Counted from the first letter of the stretch, positions 1 to 9,118 are shown. The stretch: 64,000 nucleotides of DNA from CAZNLS01 sp964573895 (GCA_964573895.1 CAZNLS010000001.1:1-64000); one strand, 5' to 3'. Numbers and translations: made by a program. The notes: generated by a model from the letters alone, not told the origin.

Positions 1-2
1 CC

Positions 3-44
3 TGCCTTGATTTTATGACCGGAAGAATGTATATTATATCGTGA
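3..44 (+). CDS. possible 3' end of an upstream gene (13 codons)
   Basis: Frame 3 is open from the window edge and ends in TGA at 42-44, reading CLDFMTGRMYIIS. Nothing in it identifies a family. It is listed only because the next gene starts shortly downstream on the same strand, so this could be the tail of the preceding gene in the operon. Confidence 0.2.
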   Translation, partial: CLDFMTGRMYIIS

Positions 45-106
45 TTAATTGAATGTCGGAGAAGATACTTATTGGTTTATACGGCTGGAAATTATGGCGA
101 AAACAG

Positions 107-1261
107 ATGAACACATCATTTAAATCTTCGGTACTCGTCCTCTTATTATTTTGTTCTGCTGCAACCCTTTATCCACTCTCAATTAATATCAGAGCATACG
201 ATCATGCCGATTTTACAAGAATTGTTTTTGAAGGAAATTCCGGATTCAGTTTCAGCACAGATAACATAAAAGACGGAAAGCTGGTTTTAAAACTGGATAG
301 TAATCAAAAACTCGACGGTTACCGTGTTGATTCCGAAGGATCAGATCTTGTTGAAAAAGTAGAATTCTCTCCGGAAAAGAAGGGAAATGCTTTTAAAATA
401 ATATTTAAAAATAATATATCCGTTGTAAAAAATTTTGTTCTGGAAAAACCTTTCAGGGTTGTATTTGATGTCAGAGCAGCTAAAATCGAATCTTCAAATA
501 TAAATTCCGGGAATAGTGCAGAAACTGGTAAAAACCAGGAGCAGACAGAATACAAACCGCTTTCAAAGGAAGCTATTACAATTGATACAATTTGTATCGA
601 TCCGGGCCATGGAGGTACAGATCTTGGCGCAGTTGGAAAAGGTGGAATGCAGGAAAAAGAAATTACCCTGTCTGTAGCAAAAAAACTGAAGAAGAGAGTG
701 GAGAGATCCCTCGGATTGAGAGTAATAATGACAAGAACATCTGATGTTGAGGTTGCCCTGGATTCCCGGGTCTCAAGAGCCAACAACCAGAAAGCCCAGC
801 TATTCATCTCAATCCATGTCAATTCATCTTTCAGGCGTTCGGCAAGGGGGCCGGAAACATATTATGTAAGCCTGAAAGCAACTGATCAGGAATCACATAA
901 ACTTGCTATGAAGGAGAACGGAACACCTCAGGGAGTGTCTGAACAGCAGAATGATGAACTGAATATGATCCTCTGGAATATGGCCCAGACAGAATATATC
1001 AAAGAGTCGAGCAAATTGGCGGAATACATTCAAAACGAGCTTAATGTTGTGATGAACACCGTTAACCGGGGAGTTAAACAAGCTCCATTCAGAGTACTGA
1101 TGAGGGCTTCAATGCCTGCTGTACTCATTGAGATTGCATTTGTTTCAAATAAATACGAAGAGATAAGAATGAAGGACGATAATTTCCTTGACTCGGTTTC
1201 AGGAGCTATTTTCAGGGGGATTTCAAATTTTATAAAAAATTACAACAGCAGGTTTAAATGA
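107..1261 (+). CDS. amiC: N-acetylmuramoyl-L-alanine amidase (AMIN + Amidase_3)
   Basis: Secreted zinc amidase that cuts the amide bond between MurNAc and the peptide stem, typically during daughter-cell separation. I chose ATG 107 rather than ATG 53 because it begins directly with a signal peptide (MNTSFKSSVLVLLLFCSAA), while the 18 extra residues are charged and fit no export signal. Residues of about 25-125 resemble an AMIN domain (peptidoglycan or septum targeting). The catalytic Amidase_3 domain follows a short linker. Its expected zinc and catalytic residues are visible: His in IDPGHGG, Glu in QEKEITLS, His in SIHVNS and Glu in VLIEIAFVSN. The 384-aa length fits periplasmic AmiC-type enzymes. 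It overlaps the next gene by 4 bases, so the two are probably translationally coupled. The family is certain; the symbol is by similarity. Confidence 0.9.
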   Translation: MNTSFKSSVLVLLLFCSAATLYPLSINIRAYDHADFTRIVFEGNSGFSFSTDNIKDGKLVLKLDSNQKLDGYRVDSEGSDLVEKVEFSPEKKGNAFKIIFKNNISVVKNFVLEKPFRVVFDVRAAKIESSNINSGNSAETGKNQEQTEYKPLSKEAITIDTICIDPGHGGTDLGAVGKGGMQEKEITLSVAKKLKKRVERSLGLRVIMTRTSDVEVALDSRVSRANNQKAQLFISIHVNSSFRRSARGPETYYVSLKATDQESHKLAMKENGTPQGVSEQQNDELNMILWNMAQTEYIKESSKLAEYIQNELNVVMNTVNRGVKQAPFRVLMRASMPAVLIEIAFVSNKYEEIRMKDDNFLDSVSGAIFRGISNFIKNYNSRFK

Positions 1262-1839
1262 ACAGAAGGATTATATACATCCTTGGAATTCTGGCTCTTA
1301 TATTTTTTATTACTTCATTGATCATCTTCCTTAATTCAAGCTCTGATTCAGGGAAAAGACCTGATAGTGAAAAAGAAAACAGGGAAATGAGCGATCAGGA
1401 TCTTCCGGAAAAGAGGGGAGTGAAAATTTTTTTTCTAACTGAAAAATCTAGATTTTTCAGACCCAAAAAATTTTTTCTTGCAGTTCCGGAGAACCGGGGA
1501 GAGATATACAGGGAATTCCTGGAATTAATGTTTTCGGAAAGTTCCAAGAGAATTTCTCCATATCCGTCCGGATTGAGATTGAACAGTGTTTACTATTTGA
1601 AAAATGAGAATATGATAATTCTTGATTTCAGTATTGAACTTTTAAACAATTTCCCGGGAGGAACAGGAAGTGAGATTGAGTTCATATACTTCTTTGTAAA
1701 TAATCTTTGTTACAATTTTAGTGAAGTTAAGAAAGTGAAGTTTCTGATTGACGGAAATGAATACAAAACAATTGCAGGACATCTGGATATAAAGAATCCG
1801 TTTTTCCCCAATTACAAAATGATAGTTGATGCAAAGTAA
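1258..1839 (+). CDS. GerMN-domain membrane-anchored protein
   Basis: A 193-aa protein with an N-terminal membrane anchor (IIYILGILALIFFITSLIIF), a charged linker and a C-terminal domain of about 110 residues. The segment running from LNSVYYLKNENMIILDFS to FPGGTGSEIEFIYFFVNNL and then VKFLIDGNEY follows the GerMN (sporulation/germination) pattern: a beta strand, the conserved GTG/E turn, a helix, then an F-x-I-D/N-G strand. In non-sporulating bacteria GerMN proteins often sit beside amidases and murI, as here. A cell-envelope role is inferred and the exact function is unknown. The start overlaps the amidase stop and the end overlaps murI. Confidence 0.7.
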   Translation: MNRRIIYILGILALIFFITSLIIFLNSSSDSGKRPDSEKENREMSDQDLPEKRGVKIFFLTEKSRFFRPKKFFLAVPENRGEIYREFLELMFSESSKRISPYPSGLRLNSVYYLKNENMIILDFSIELLNNFPGGTGSEIEFIYFFVNNLCYNFSEVKKVKFLIDGNEYKTIAGHLDIKNPFFPNYKMIVDAK

Positions 1840-2626
1840 ATCAATAGGAATTTTTGATTCCGGAATCGGCGGTCTCACAGTTTATAAATCTATAAAAGAG
1901 AAAATTCCGGGCGAAAAAGTGATCTATCTCGGAGATACGGCAAGGCTTCCTTATGGATCAAAATCACCTGACAGTATAAGAAAATTTTCAATTGAAAATG
2001 CGGAATTTCTCCTCTCTAAGCAGGTAAAGATGATCGTTATTGCCTGTAATTCTTCTTCATCACATGCCGAAACATATCTGAGGGAGCATCTTGATATTCC
2101 TGTTTTAGGTGTGATCGGGCCGGGATCCGAAGCAGCATTGAAAACAAAGGCAAAAAAGATAGGAGTAATAGGAACAACAGCAACAATCTCTTCCGGAGCC
2201 TATACAAATATTATAAAAAAAAATGATCCCGGAATTGAAGTTTTCAGCAGGGACTGCCCGCTCTTCGTGCCTCTCATTGAAGAAGGATGGATTAACCACC
2301 CCGTTACAGAAATGGTAGCAGAAGAATACCTGATCCCTCTGAAAAAGAGAGGAATAGGAACCCTTGTTTTAGGCTGCACCCATTATCCGGTATTGAAGAA
2401 TGTGATAGGAAAAGTTATGGGATCTGATATCAGACTTATTGATTCGGCAGAAGTTATGGCTATGAAAGTAGAATCCCTTATGAGGGAATATGGATGGCTG
2501 AACGGAGGAATAAAAGATTCAGTAGAAGATGAATTTTATGTCACCGATTTTCCCGGCCGTTTCAAACGTGTCGGTGAAATATTTCTCAACAGAAAAATAG
2601 ATATCGTAAGGACTGCCGTACTTTAA
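1829..2626 (+). CDS. murI: glutamate racemase
   Basis: Cofactor-independent racemase making D-glutamate for peptidoglycan. It has the family signature GIFDSGIGG near the N terminus (Asp10, Ser11) and the two catalytic cysteines, Cys73 in IACNSSSS and Cys183 in LGCTHYPVL. The length (265 aa from ATG 1829; TTG 1826 is the only nearby alternative) is normal. The start lies inside the end of the GerMN gene, so these three envelope genes look like one operon. The end overlaps the convergent Fe-S gene by 4 bases, with no visible terminator between them. Confidence 0.95.
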   Translation: MQSKSIGIFDSGIGGLTVYKSIKEKIPGEKVIYLGDTARLPYGSKSPDSIRKFSIENAEFLLSKQVKMIVIACNSSSSHAETYLREHLDIPVLGVIGPGSEAALKTKAKKIGVIGTTATISSGAYTNIIKKNDPGIEVFSRDCPLFVPLIEEGWINHPVTEMVAEEYLIPLKKRGIGTLVLGCTHYPVLKNVIGKVMGSDIRLIDSAEVMAMKVESLMREYGWLNGGIKDSVEDEFYVTDFPGRFKRVGEIFLNRKIDIVRTAVL

Positions 2627-4581
2627 TCTGTCAGTTGACCTGCAACAATTTCAGCAAGATCTTTTACACTTACTTTATCCTCCATTCCCTTATCCTTTAT
2701 CCCGTCACCCAGCATAATTGTACAGAATGGACATGCAGTGCAAACAACATCTGCACCTGTATCAAGGGCTTCATCACTTCTTATATGGTTGATCCTATCC
2801 CCGATCTTCTCTTCAGTCCATAGAAGACCTCCGCCGGCTCCGCAGCACAGACTCTGCTTCTTTTTATGTCTCATTTCAAACAGTTTGTTTCCGGTTTTTT
2901 TAATAATCTTTCTAGGGTTATCTATTTTTTGGTTATGCCTTCCGAGGTAGCAGGGATCGTGATAAGTTATTTGGGATCCATTAGATCTATCTATTTTTAA
3001 ACGATTATTTTCAAGTAATTCATTAATCATATCCGTATGGTGTATTACTTCGGCATCAAATTTATAATTCATCAGTTTGGAAGCAACTTCCGGATACTCA
3101 TTTTTAAATAAATTATAACCGTGCGGGCAGGTTGTAATTATCTTTTTTACATTATATTTTTTAAAAATTTCAAGATTTTCTCCCGCCATCATCTGGAAAA
3201 GATATTCATTTCCTGATCTTCTTGCCGGATCTCCGCAGCATTTTTCTTCATTTCCGAGAACTGCAAAATCAACATTTGCATGGTTAAGTATCTTTATAAA
3301 AGATTGAAGAACCTTCTTGTTTCTGTCATCAAATGAACCTGCACATCCAACCCAAAGTAGATATTCAGAATCCGGTGAATTGGAGATCAACCTGACATTT
3401 TCACCATCAGTCCAATCTCCTCTTGCTGATGCTCCGAATCCCCACGGGTTACTGTTGTTCTCAAGATTTTTAAAAAACTGGTTGAGTTCGGCAGGGAATT
3501 TTGATTCCATGAGAACTCTGCTTTGCCTCAGGCCGACAATTTTTCGGATATGTTCATTTTTAACCGGACAAACCTCCATACATGCACCACAGGTAGTGCA
3601 GGTCCAGATCTCATCATCCTCATAGATATAATCCATTAACGGAGGAAATTCATAATCGTTGTCTTTCAATTTTTTTAATCCCTCATCGGATAAAGAGTCC
3701 CTCATTTTGGTAATAATTGTTTTGGGAGAGAGAGGTTTCCCGCTTATTGACGCAGGACAATAATCAGTGCACCTTCCGCAGTCAATGCATGCATATCCGT
3801 CAAGGAGGTCTTTTTGAGTCATATCAGATAAATTTACTATTCCAAATGATTCTGAATTCTCAAGATCCATTGTTTTAAGAAATGCAGAGGAGTTCCTGCT
3901 TTTTAAAAATATGTTTACAGGACCCATGAACATATGCATATACTTGGATCTGGGAACATAAAGAATAAATGCAAAAACATTCAGGATATGAATCCACCAG
4001 GATACTTTGAGAAGCATATAGGATGGCGGCAAAAATCCTGCAACAGCATTTCCGAGAAAGGCCATTGTCTCTCTCTCGGGATGAAGAGCAATCGATGCTC
4101 CTTCATAGAGAAGAAATGTAACAGTCACTGTGATCAGGAGAGTATAAATTATCGGAGATTCCGTTGTACCGTAGGTATAAGATGAATTTCTTGCAATATA
4201 CCTTTTAACAAGAAAAAATAATACAGCCAGAATAACCGTGATAGAAAAAACATCCACAATAAGTGAATGAAGAGAACCTACATGAATATTTTTATTAAAT
4301 CCCTCGAATATATGGTAAACAGTTATTGTATCGAAAGTTAGTGATCCGTAAAGAATAAAAAAATGTACAAATCCGGTAAAAGGTCTTTCGGGTTTTACAG
4401 AACAGAAAAGAAGAAAAAAAGATGAAACCGAATCGGTTAATCTTGAAAAAAAATGATCGGTTCTGTTTTCAGGATGACCTGTTTTTATGAGTTTTATAAT
4501 CCTGCCTATAGGTTTAAAGAAGTAAAATATTGTAAGCAGAAGAAGAATTATAAAAACCAGCAGTTCAATTAATGACAGCAT
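2623..4581 (-). CDS. membrane Fe-S oxidoreductase, HdrD/DsrK-like (probable ETF:quinone oxidoreductase type)
   Basis: A 652-aa membrane redox protein. The first 220 residues hold about five or six hydrophobic segments and resemble a NarI/HdrE-like cytochrome subunit. They are followed by two 4Fe-4S motifs (Cys265-268-271-275 in CIDCGRCTDYCP and Cys328-331-334-338 in CTTCGACMEVCP) and two CCG-type cysteine domains (NEEKCCGDPARR, then HDPCYLGRH and SLCCGAGGGLLW). This layout matches the fused DUF224-type proteins proposed to carry electrons between electron-transferring flavoprotein and menaquinone in fatty-acid-oxidising anaerobes. The acyl-CoA dehydrogenase at 14814 fits that job, but no etfAB is in the window and the partner is inferred. 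Its upstream region holds a perfect inverted repeat (4637-4668). Confidence 0.8.
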   Translation of the reverse strand: MLSLIELLVFIILLLLTIFYFFKPIGRIIKLIKTGHPENRTDHFFSRLTDSVSSFFLLFCSVKPERPFTGFVHFFILYGSLTFDTITVYHIFEGFNKNIHVGSLHSLIVDVFSITVILAVLFFLVKRYIARNSSYTYGTTESPIIYTLLITVTVTFLLYEGASIALHPERETMAFLGNAVAGFLPPSYMLLKVSWWIHILNVFAFILYVPRSKYMHMFMGPVNIFLKSRNSSAFLKTMDLENSESFGIVNLSDMTQKDLLDGYACIDCGRCTDYCPASISGKPLSPKTIITKMRDSLSDEGLKKLKDNDYEFPPLMDYIYEDDEIWTCTTCGACMEVCPVKNEHIRKIVGLRQSRVLMESKFPAELNQFFKNLENNSNPWGFGASARGDWTDGENVRLISNSPDSEYLLWVGCAGSFDDRNKKVLQSFIKILNHANVDFAVLGNEEKCCGDPARRSGNEYLFQMMAGENLEIFKKYNVKKIITTCPHGYNLFKNEYPEVASKLMNYKFDAEVIHHTDMINELLENNRLKIDRSNGSQITYHDPCYLGRHNQKIDNPRKIIKKTGNKLFEMRHKKKQSLCCGAGGGLLWTEEKIGDRINHIRSDEALDTGADVVCTACPFCTIMLGDGIKDKGMEDKVSVKDLAEIVAGQLTD

Positions 4582-4636
4582 TTCAATACCTCCGAAATCA
4601 TTATAAGTTTAACATTTTCCTCCCTGTGAGACAATC

Positions 4637-4668
4637 GTTAAATATTGAACTATCAAATAATATTTAAC
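4637..4668. promoter_or_regulatory. perfect 10-bp inverted repeat in divergent promoter region
   Basis: GTTAAATATT (4637-4646) and AATATTTAAC (4659-4668) are perfect inverse complements 12 bases apart, in the 123-135 bp between the divergent Fe-S oxidoreductase and DUF6599 genes. The left arm extends to TCGTTAAATATTGAACTA (4635-4652), which I align at 15 of 18 positions to an AT-rich Rex-box pattern (TTGTTAA-N4-TTAACAA). A plus-strand promoter of TTTAAC (4663-4668), 18 bases, TAAAAT (4687-4692) would overlap the right arm. An operator is likely; Rex as its ligand is inferred. Confidence 0.45.
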
Positions 4669-4716
4669 TGATTGACAAAAGAACATTAAAATTGTAATAA
4701 AAGAATGGGAGTAAAA

Positions 4717-5619
4717 GTGAAATCAAAAATTATTTTTATCACACTTTTTATTTTTTGTTTTACAGGACTTACCCTGAAAGAGACTTTATCAGCATCTGAC
4801 AAAATTAATTTTCCGGATATCGCGGGAATGAAAAAAGAGGAAAAGCCTTCGGTATACAAACCGGATACTCTTTTTGAATATATTGATGGAGCTGCAGACC
4901 AGTTTATAGATTATGAATTCAAAATCCTCCATTCCCAAAGCTATAAAGGTGATAATGGAAAAGATATCACTGTCGATATCTATGAGCATGCTAGCCCTGA
5001 ATATGCTTTCGGAATGTATTCCCAGGAAAAACCGGAAGAAGGAACTTTTTTAGATATTGGGGCTCAGGGCTATTGGGAAGAAGGAATATTGAATTTCTAT
5101 AAAGGTAGTTTCTATATAAAAATTGCAGCTTTTGATCTTGGAACTAATGAGCTTTCTATTCTGTCCGGGATCTCAAAAAAGATAGCTTCGTTTCTGAAAG
5201 GAACTGCTAAACCTCCGGATGAACTGAAAATGTTTCCCGATTCAGGAAGAATAAAAAATTCAGAACAATTTGTAAGTAAAAATTTTCTTGGTTATTCATT
5301 TTTTAAATCAGCTTTTCTTTCCAGGTATAAATTAACCGGCAATCCCTTCAGAGTTTTCATCATCATGACAAAAAGTAGAGAGGCTGCTTCCGGGATAATC
5401 ACTGAATATACCTCATACCTGAGCAGAAAAAAGAGTTCTATTTCAGTATCAGGAAAAGATCACATATTTAAAGATCCAAACTATGTCCGGGAAGGAGAGG
5501 TCATTATCAGGAAATGCGAGAAAATTTTAATCGGTATTATTACTAAAAACAATTCTGATATTTCAATTATCGATGCTATTGAAAAAAAAATGATCAAAAA
5601 GGTTAAAAATTCCAATTAA
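4717..5619 (+). CDS. secreted protein of the DUF6599 type
   Basis: About 300 aa. I prefer GTG 4717 to ATG 4705: GGGAG at 4707-4711 is well placed as a ribosome-binding site for the GTG, while nothing suitable precedes the ATG. The product begins with a signal peptide (SKIIFITLFIFCFTGLTL). The segment around KPDTLFEYIDGAADQFIDYE, followed by a YEHASPEYAFGMYSQEK motif, resembles the DUF6599 family of exported proteins of unknown function found mainly in anaerobes. No enzyme motif was recognised. It is divergent from the redox gene and may share its operator. Confidence 0.6.
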   Translation: MKSKIIFITLFIFCFTGLTLKETLSASDKINFPDIAGMKKEEKPSVYKPDTLFEYIDGAADQFIDYEFKILHSQSYKGDNGKDITVDIYEHASPEYAFGMYSQEKPEEGTFLDIGAQGYWEEGILNFYKGSFYIKIAAFDLGTNELSILSGISKKIASFLKGTAKPPDELKMFPDSGRIKNSEQFVSKNFLGYSFFKSAFLSRYKLTGNPFRVFIIMTKSREAASGIITEYTSYLSRKKSSISVSGKDHIFKDPNYVREGEVIIRKCEKILIGIITKNNSDISIIDAIEKKMIKKVKNSN

Positions 5620-5659
5620 GTAGAGTAATATTCTAAATATAAAAACAAAGAGGTGATCA

Positions 5660-7048
5660 ATGTTTAAGAAAGATATTTACGTAAAAAGACGTGAGGAATT
5701 GAAAAAATTAGTGGGCAATGGAATTATCATTTTGCCTGGAAACACGGAATCTCCAATGAATTATCCTGCAAACCCGTTCCATTTCAGGCAGGACAGTACT
5801 TTTTTGTACTATTTTGGGATTGATAAACCAGATTTTTACGGGGTTATTGATATAGATGAAAATGAAGATTATATCTTCGGTTACGATTTTACGGTAGATG
5901 ATATAATCTGGATGGGTCCGCAACCTACTGTAAGTGAACTTGCATCGATGGCAGGAGTTAATAATAGCGGTAGCCATAAAGAGCTCAACGAAAAAATCAA
6001 AGCTTATTTAAGTAGTAAAAGAATCATTCATTTTCTCCCCCCTTACAGAGGAGAAACAACTCTGTTTTTAAGCAATTTACTTGGGATCAACTCTGATAAA
6101 CTAAAAAATTACTCTTCCATAGATTTGATAAAAGCAGTTGCTAAACAGAGATCATATAAGAGCGAAGAGGAGATAGCAGAGATTGAAAAAGCTCTTGAAA
6201 TTTCCTGCGACATCTATGAATCATTACTAAAGAAAATTAAACCGGGAAGATATGAGAGGGAAATGGTTGCAGAGATAAATAGAATCGTTACTCAGAGGGG
6301 TTCAAATATATCATTTCCTGTGATTCTGTCAGTTCATGGTGAGACTTTACATAACCACTACCATAAGAATCTTATGAATGAAGGAGATATTCTCATTGTC
6401 GATTCAGGTGCCGAATCCCCTGAATATTATGCATCGGATATTACAAGGACCTTTCCGGTTTCCGGAAGATTTACACAAAAACAAAAAGAGATTTATGAAA
6501 TTGTCTTAAAAGCAAATGAAACCTCGATAGAATTTTCACAGCCCGGGAAGAAATATAAAGATGTTCATTTAATGTCTGCTCAAATAATTGCTTCCGGCCT
6601 GAAAGATGCCGGACTAATGAAGGGAAATGTTGAAGATGCAGTGAATGAAGGAGCCCATGCCCTCTTTTTCCCGCACGGTCTTGGTCACATGATGGGACTC
6701 GATGTTCACGACATGGAAAATTTAGGAGAAAACTATGTCGGTTACAATGAAAACATTAAAAGAAGTGGTCAATTCGGATTAGCATATCTCAGATTGGCAA
6801 AAGAACTTGAGCCCGGATTTGTCTTTACGGTTGAACCGGGAATCTATTTCATACCGGCACTCATTGACAAGTGGAAATCCGAGCAAAAATTCACAAATTT
6901 TATAAATTATGATCAGGTTGAAAAATACAGGGAATTTGGCGGAGTCAGGATTGAAGATGATATCCTGGTCAGAGACAAGGGTCATAAACTGCTGGGAAAA
7001 CCAATTCCAAAAAAAGTTGATGAGATTGAAGAGAAAATGCAAAAGTGA
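5660..7048 (+). CDS. pepP: Xaa-Pro aminopeptidase (M24B family)
   Basis: Cytosolic metallopeptidase releasing an N-terminal residue next to proline. The N-terminal AMP_N domain spans roughly residues 1-140 (FRQDSTFLYYFGIDKPDF). The C-terminal pita-bread M24 domain carries the five metal ligands: Asp in IVDSGAES, Asp in YASDITRTFP, His in HGLGHMMGLDVHD, Glu in TVEPGIYF and Glu in GGVRIEDDI. The 462-aa length is usual for PepP. The start is set by AAAGAGGTGATCA just before ATG. It follows the DUF6599 gene by 40 bases and may be co-transcribed with it. Confidence 0.93.
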   Translation: MFKKDIYVKRREELKKLVGNGIIILPGNTESPMNYPANPFHFRQDSTFLYYFGIDKPDFYGVIDIDENEDYIFGYDFTVDDIIWMGPQPTVSELASMAGVNNSGSHKELNEKIKAYLSSKRIIHFLPPYRGETTLFLSNLLGINSDKLKNYSSIDLIKAVAKQRSYKSEEEIAEIEKALEISCDIYESLLKKIKPGRYEREMVAEINRIVTQRGSNISFPVILSVHGETLHNHYHKNLMNEGDILIVDSGAESPEYYASDITRTFPVSGRFTQKQKEIYEIVLKANETSIEFSQPGKKYKDVHLMSAQIIASGLKDAGLMKGNVEDAVNEGAHALFFPHGLGHMMGLDVHDMENLGENYVGYNENIKRSGQFGLAYLRLAKELEPGFVFTVEPGIYFIPALIDKWKSEQKFTNFINYDQVEKYREFGGVRIEDDILVRDKGHKLLGKPIPKKVDEIEEKMQK

Positions 7049-7053
7049 AAATA

Positions 7054-7093
7054 TTGTTAAATACTTGACATATCTTATTGACTAATATATAGT
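7054..7093 (+). promoter_or_regulatory. rex promoter overlapped by a candidate Rex box
   Basis: TTGACA (7065-7070), a 17-base spacer and TATAGT (7088-7093) form a good sigma-70-type promoter 28 bases before the rex start. TTGTTAA-ATAC-TTGACAT (7054-7071) has the 18-bp two-arm layout of known Rex operators (TTGTGAA-N4-TTCACAA type), with a strong left arm and a weaker right arm that covers the -35 element. Repressor bound here would block polymerase, which is the usual arrangement for Rex autoregulation. Confidence 0.55.
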
Positions 7094-7120
7094 TGACAAA
7101 TAAACAATAAAGAGGTCAAG

Positions 7121-7780
7121 ATGAAAAGAAAGATCAGTTTAAGGGTTATTAGAAGGATTTCATTCTATTACGAGGCATTATTGAAGCTTGATCTGCCTGA
7201 AGATGAGTATATATCATCAAAGAAAATCGAGGAAATAACCGGAGTTTCATGTAACCAGGTCAGGCAGGATTTTTTCTACCTCGGAATTTCTGTAGGTAAA
7301 CAGAAAAAAGGGTACCAGGTAAAAAAACTCTTCAGGGAGTTAAAAAGGATCTTATCTATAGATAAGGGAGCGGAAGTAATTGTTGTCGGAGCAGGAAGAA
7401 TCGGCAGAGCATTATCTGAATACAAATTATTCAAGGTAAGAAACATTTATGTTAAGGCACTTTTTGATATTAAGCCGAAATTAGTTGGAACTGAACTGAA
7501 GATCAGGGAAGAAAAGATCCCTATTCTTCATGTTGACACAATGGGTCAATATCTGGAAGACCATCCTGAAATAAAAATTGCACTGCTTTCCGTTCCGGAT
7601 TCTGTCGCACAGGAAATGCTTGACCAGCTTGTTGATCACGGAATAAAAGGAGTTGTTAATTTTGCTCCGAGAATTTTAAGGCTTCCGAAAACTGCAAAGA
7701 ATGTTCAGCTTGTTAATGATTGCATCGGAGCATCTTTATATAAAATAGTTTACCAGATTTATTCCAAACACAGAAAATAG
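7121..7780 (+). CDS. rex: redox-sensing transcriptional repressor Rex
   Basis: Dimeric repressor that senses the NADH/NAD+ ratio and leaves DNA when NADH rises. The N-terminal winged helix (about residues 10-75) contains the typical SSKKIEEITGV and QVRQDFFYLG helices. The NAD-binding Rossmann fold begins at VIVVGAGRIGRALSEY, with glycines at 90, 92 and 95. The end, LVNDCIGASLYKIVYQIY, is the domain-swapped C-terminal helix region. The 219-aa length is normal and the RBS is AAAGAGGTC before ATG. The Rex-box-like sites at 7054 and 4635 suggest it controls itself and perhaps the Fe-S oxidoreductase. Confidence 0.92.
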   Translation: MKRKISLRVIRRISFYYEALLKLDLPEDEYISSKKIEEITGVSCNQVRQDFFYLGISVGKQKKGYQVKKLFRELKRILSIDKGAEVIVVGAGRIGRALSEYKLFKVRNIYVKALFDIKPKLVGTELKIREEKIPILHVDTMGQYLEDHPEIKIALLSVPDSVAQEMLDQLVDHGIKGVVNFAPRILRLPKTAKNVQLVNDCIGASLYKIVYQIYSKHRK

Positions 7781-7822
7781 TTGAAAAAAAGATAATTCGC
7801 CTCTAAAATTCATAGGGGATAA

Positions 7823-9067
7823 ATGGTCGGATATATTTTAATCTTTATTTTCCTGGTTCTTTTCAGTGCATTTTTCTCATCTGCCGAAACATCTCTTTTA
7901 TCACTGAACTCAATCAGGCTGAAACACGATGCAAAACGGAAAAACAAAAAAGCAAAACTTCTGCTAAAAATTTTAAAATCGCCTGAAGAGTTTTTTTCAA
8001 CGATACTTATCGGAAATAATATCGTAAATATTTTTGCCGCTTCCATATCAACGATCTTTTTCACCAGAATTTTTTACTATAACGAAAAACTGGTCCTCCT
8101 TAGTTCAACCCTGTTCACTACATTTATAATCCTTTTCTTTGCCGAAATAATTCCAAAGTCCTATGCCTACAGGTACAGTGAAAAATTGTCTTCTTATTAT
8201 GCATATCCGATAGAACTATTTTCAAAACTTTTTTTCCCTTTTGTTAAGTTCTTCTCCTTTCTGTCAAACCTTCTAATAAAAAAGCAGAGAAAAACGGAAA
8301 AAAAAGATCTTACATCCGAGGAGTTAAAACATTTTCTGTCAACTGAAGTTGCCATGTTTAAATATAATCCCGATTCTCTCGATATGCTTAATGAAATTAT
8401 CGATATTGGGAAAAAAGATGTAAAAAGTGTAATGACTCCACGAATGGATTTTATCGCAGCTGATATTGACTCCTCCGAAAAAGAATTTAAAAAGGTCCTT
8501 ATCAGTGCCGGAGTATCAAGACTTCCACTGTATAAAAATTCTCTTGATTCTATCAAAGGCATAATTAATCTAAAAAAAATGCTGCCGATGCTGATACGAG
8601 AGGGGATAATAAGGGATAAAATTATTAGAAAAGCAGAGAAACCTTTCTTTATCTCTGAATTTTCTTCTCTGAATTACGTTTTGAAAGAATTCAGGGAGAA
8701 TGGTAGGGAAATGGCGATAGTTCTCGATGAGTACGGAGCAACTATAGGTCTTCTCACACTTAATGATATTTTCAGTGAGATGCTGGGAGAGATAGATCTA
8801 GATTCAGAAGAAATTTCAGAAATATCAAATGATATATTAATTATCAGGGGGTCTGTTCCCGTAGAAGAGATTAACTATAAATTAAACACGGATTTCCCGC
8901 AGAAAAAGGACTATTCAACATTTTCGGGGCTCTTTATCTTTTTTTTCGGTAAACTGCCTAAAAAAGGAGATAGTATCGAATTAAACAGATGCAGGCTGAC
9001 TGTCGAAAAAATGGGAAAGAGAAAAATTGATGAGATCAGACTCGAACTGAATAGAAATAATCCCTGA
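7823..9067 (+). CDS. CNNM/CorC (HlyC) family membrane protein with CBS pair
   Basis: A 414-aa protein with a DUF21 membrane domain (three or four hydrophobic segments, residues 1-150, ending near FFAEIIPKSYAYRYSEKL), a tandem CBS module (about 190-310, from VKSVMTPRMDFIAAD through MAIVLDEYGATIGLLTLNDI) and a C-terminal CorC_HlyC domain (about 325-405). Members are Mg2+ or cobalt efflux/homeostasis proteins; some are annotated hemolysin or GldE. All domains are complete. RBS AGGGGAT precedes ATG 7823. Divalent-cation efflux is the most likely role; the substrate is not visible from sequence. Confidence 0.88.
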   Translation: MVGYILIFIFLVLFSAFFSSAETSLLSLNSIRLKHDAKRKNKKAKLLLKILKSPEEFFSTILIGNNIVNIFAASISTIFFTRIFYYNEKLVLLSSTLFTTFIILFFAEIIPKSYAYRYSEKLSSYYAYPIELFSKLFFPFVKFFSFLSNLLIKKQRKTEKKDLTSEELKHFLSTEVAMFKYNPDSLDMLNEIIDIGKKDVKSVMTPRMDFIAADIDSSEKEFKKVLISAGVSRLPLYKNSLDSIKGIINLKKMLPMLIREGIIRDKIIRKAEKPFFISEFSSLNYVLKEFRENGREMAIVLDEYGATIGLLTLNDIFSEMLGEIDLDSEEISEISNDILIIRGSVPVEEINYKLNTDFPQKKDYSTFSGLFIFFFGKLPKKGDSIELNRCRLTVEKMGKRKIDEIRLELNRNNP

Positions 9068-9118
9068 CTTCCACTCTTTACCGGCTCCGATTAATAGAAT
9101 ATAATCAGTAACAAAACA

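Noticed and set aside
53..106. N-terminal extension of the amidase
   Set aside because: The 18 residues before ATG 107 are charged and aromatic and would precede a normal signal peptide; no RBS supports ATG 53.
9068..9118. tmRNA gene next to smpB
   Set aside because: The gap is 51 bases, far too short for ssrA, and shows no tRNA-like ends.
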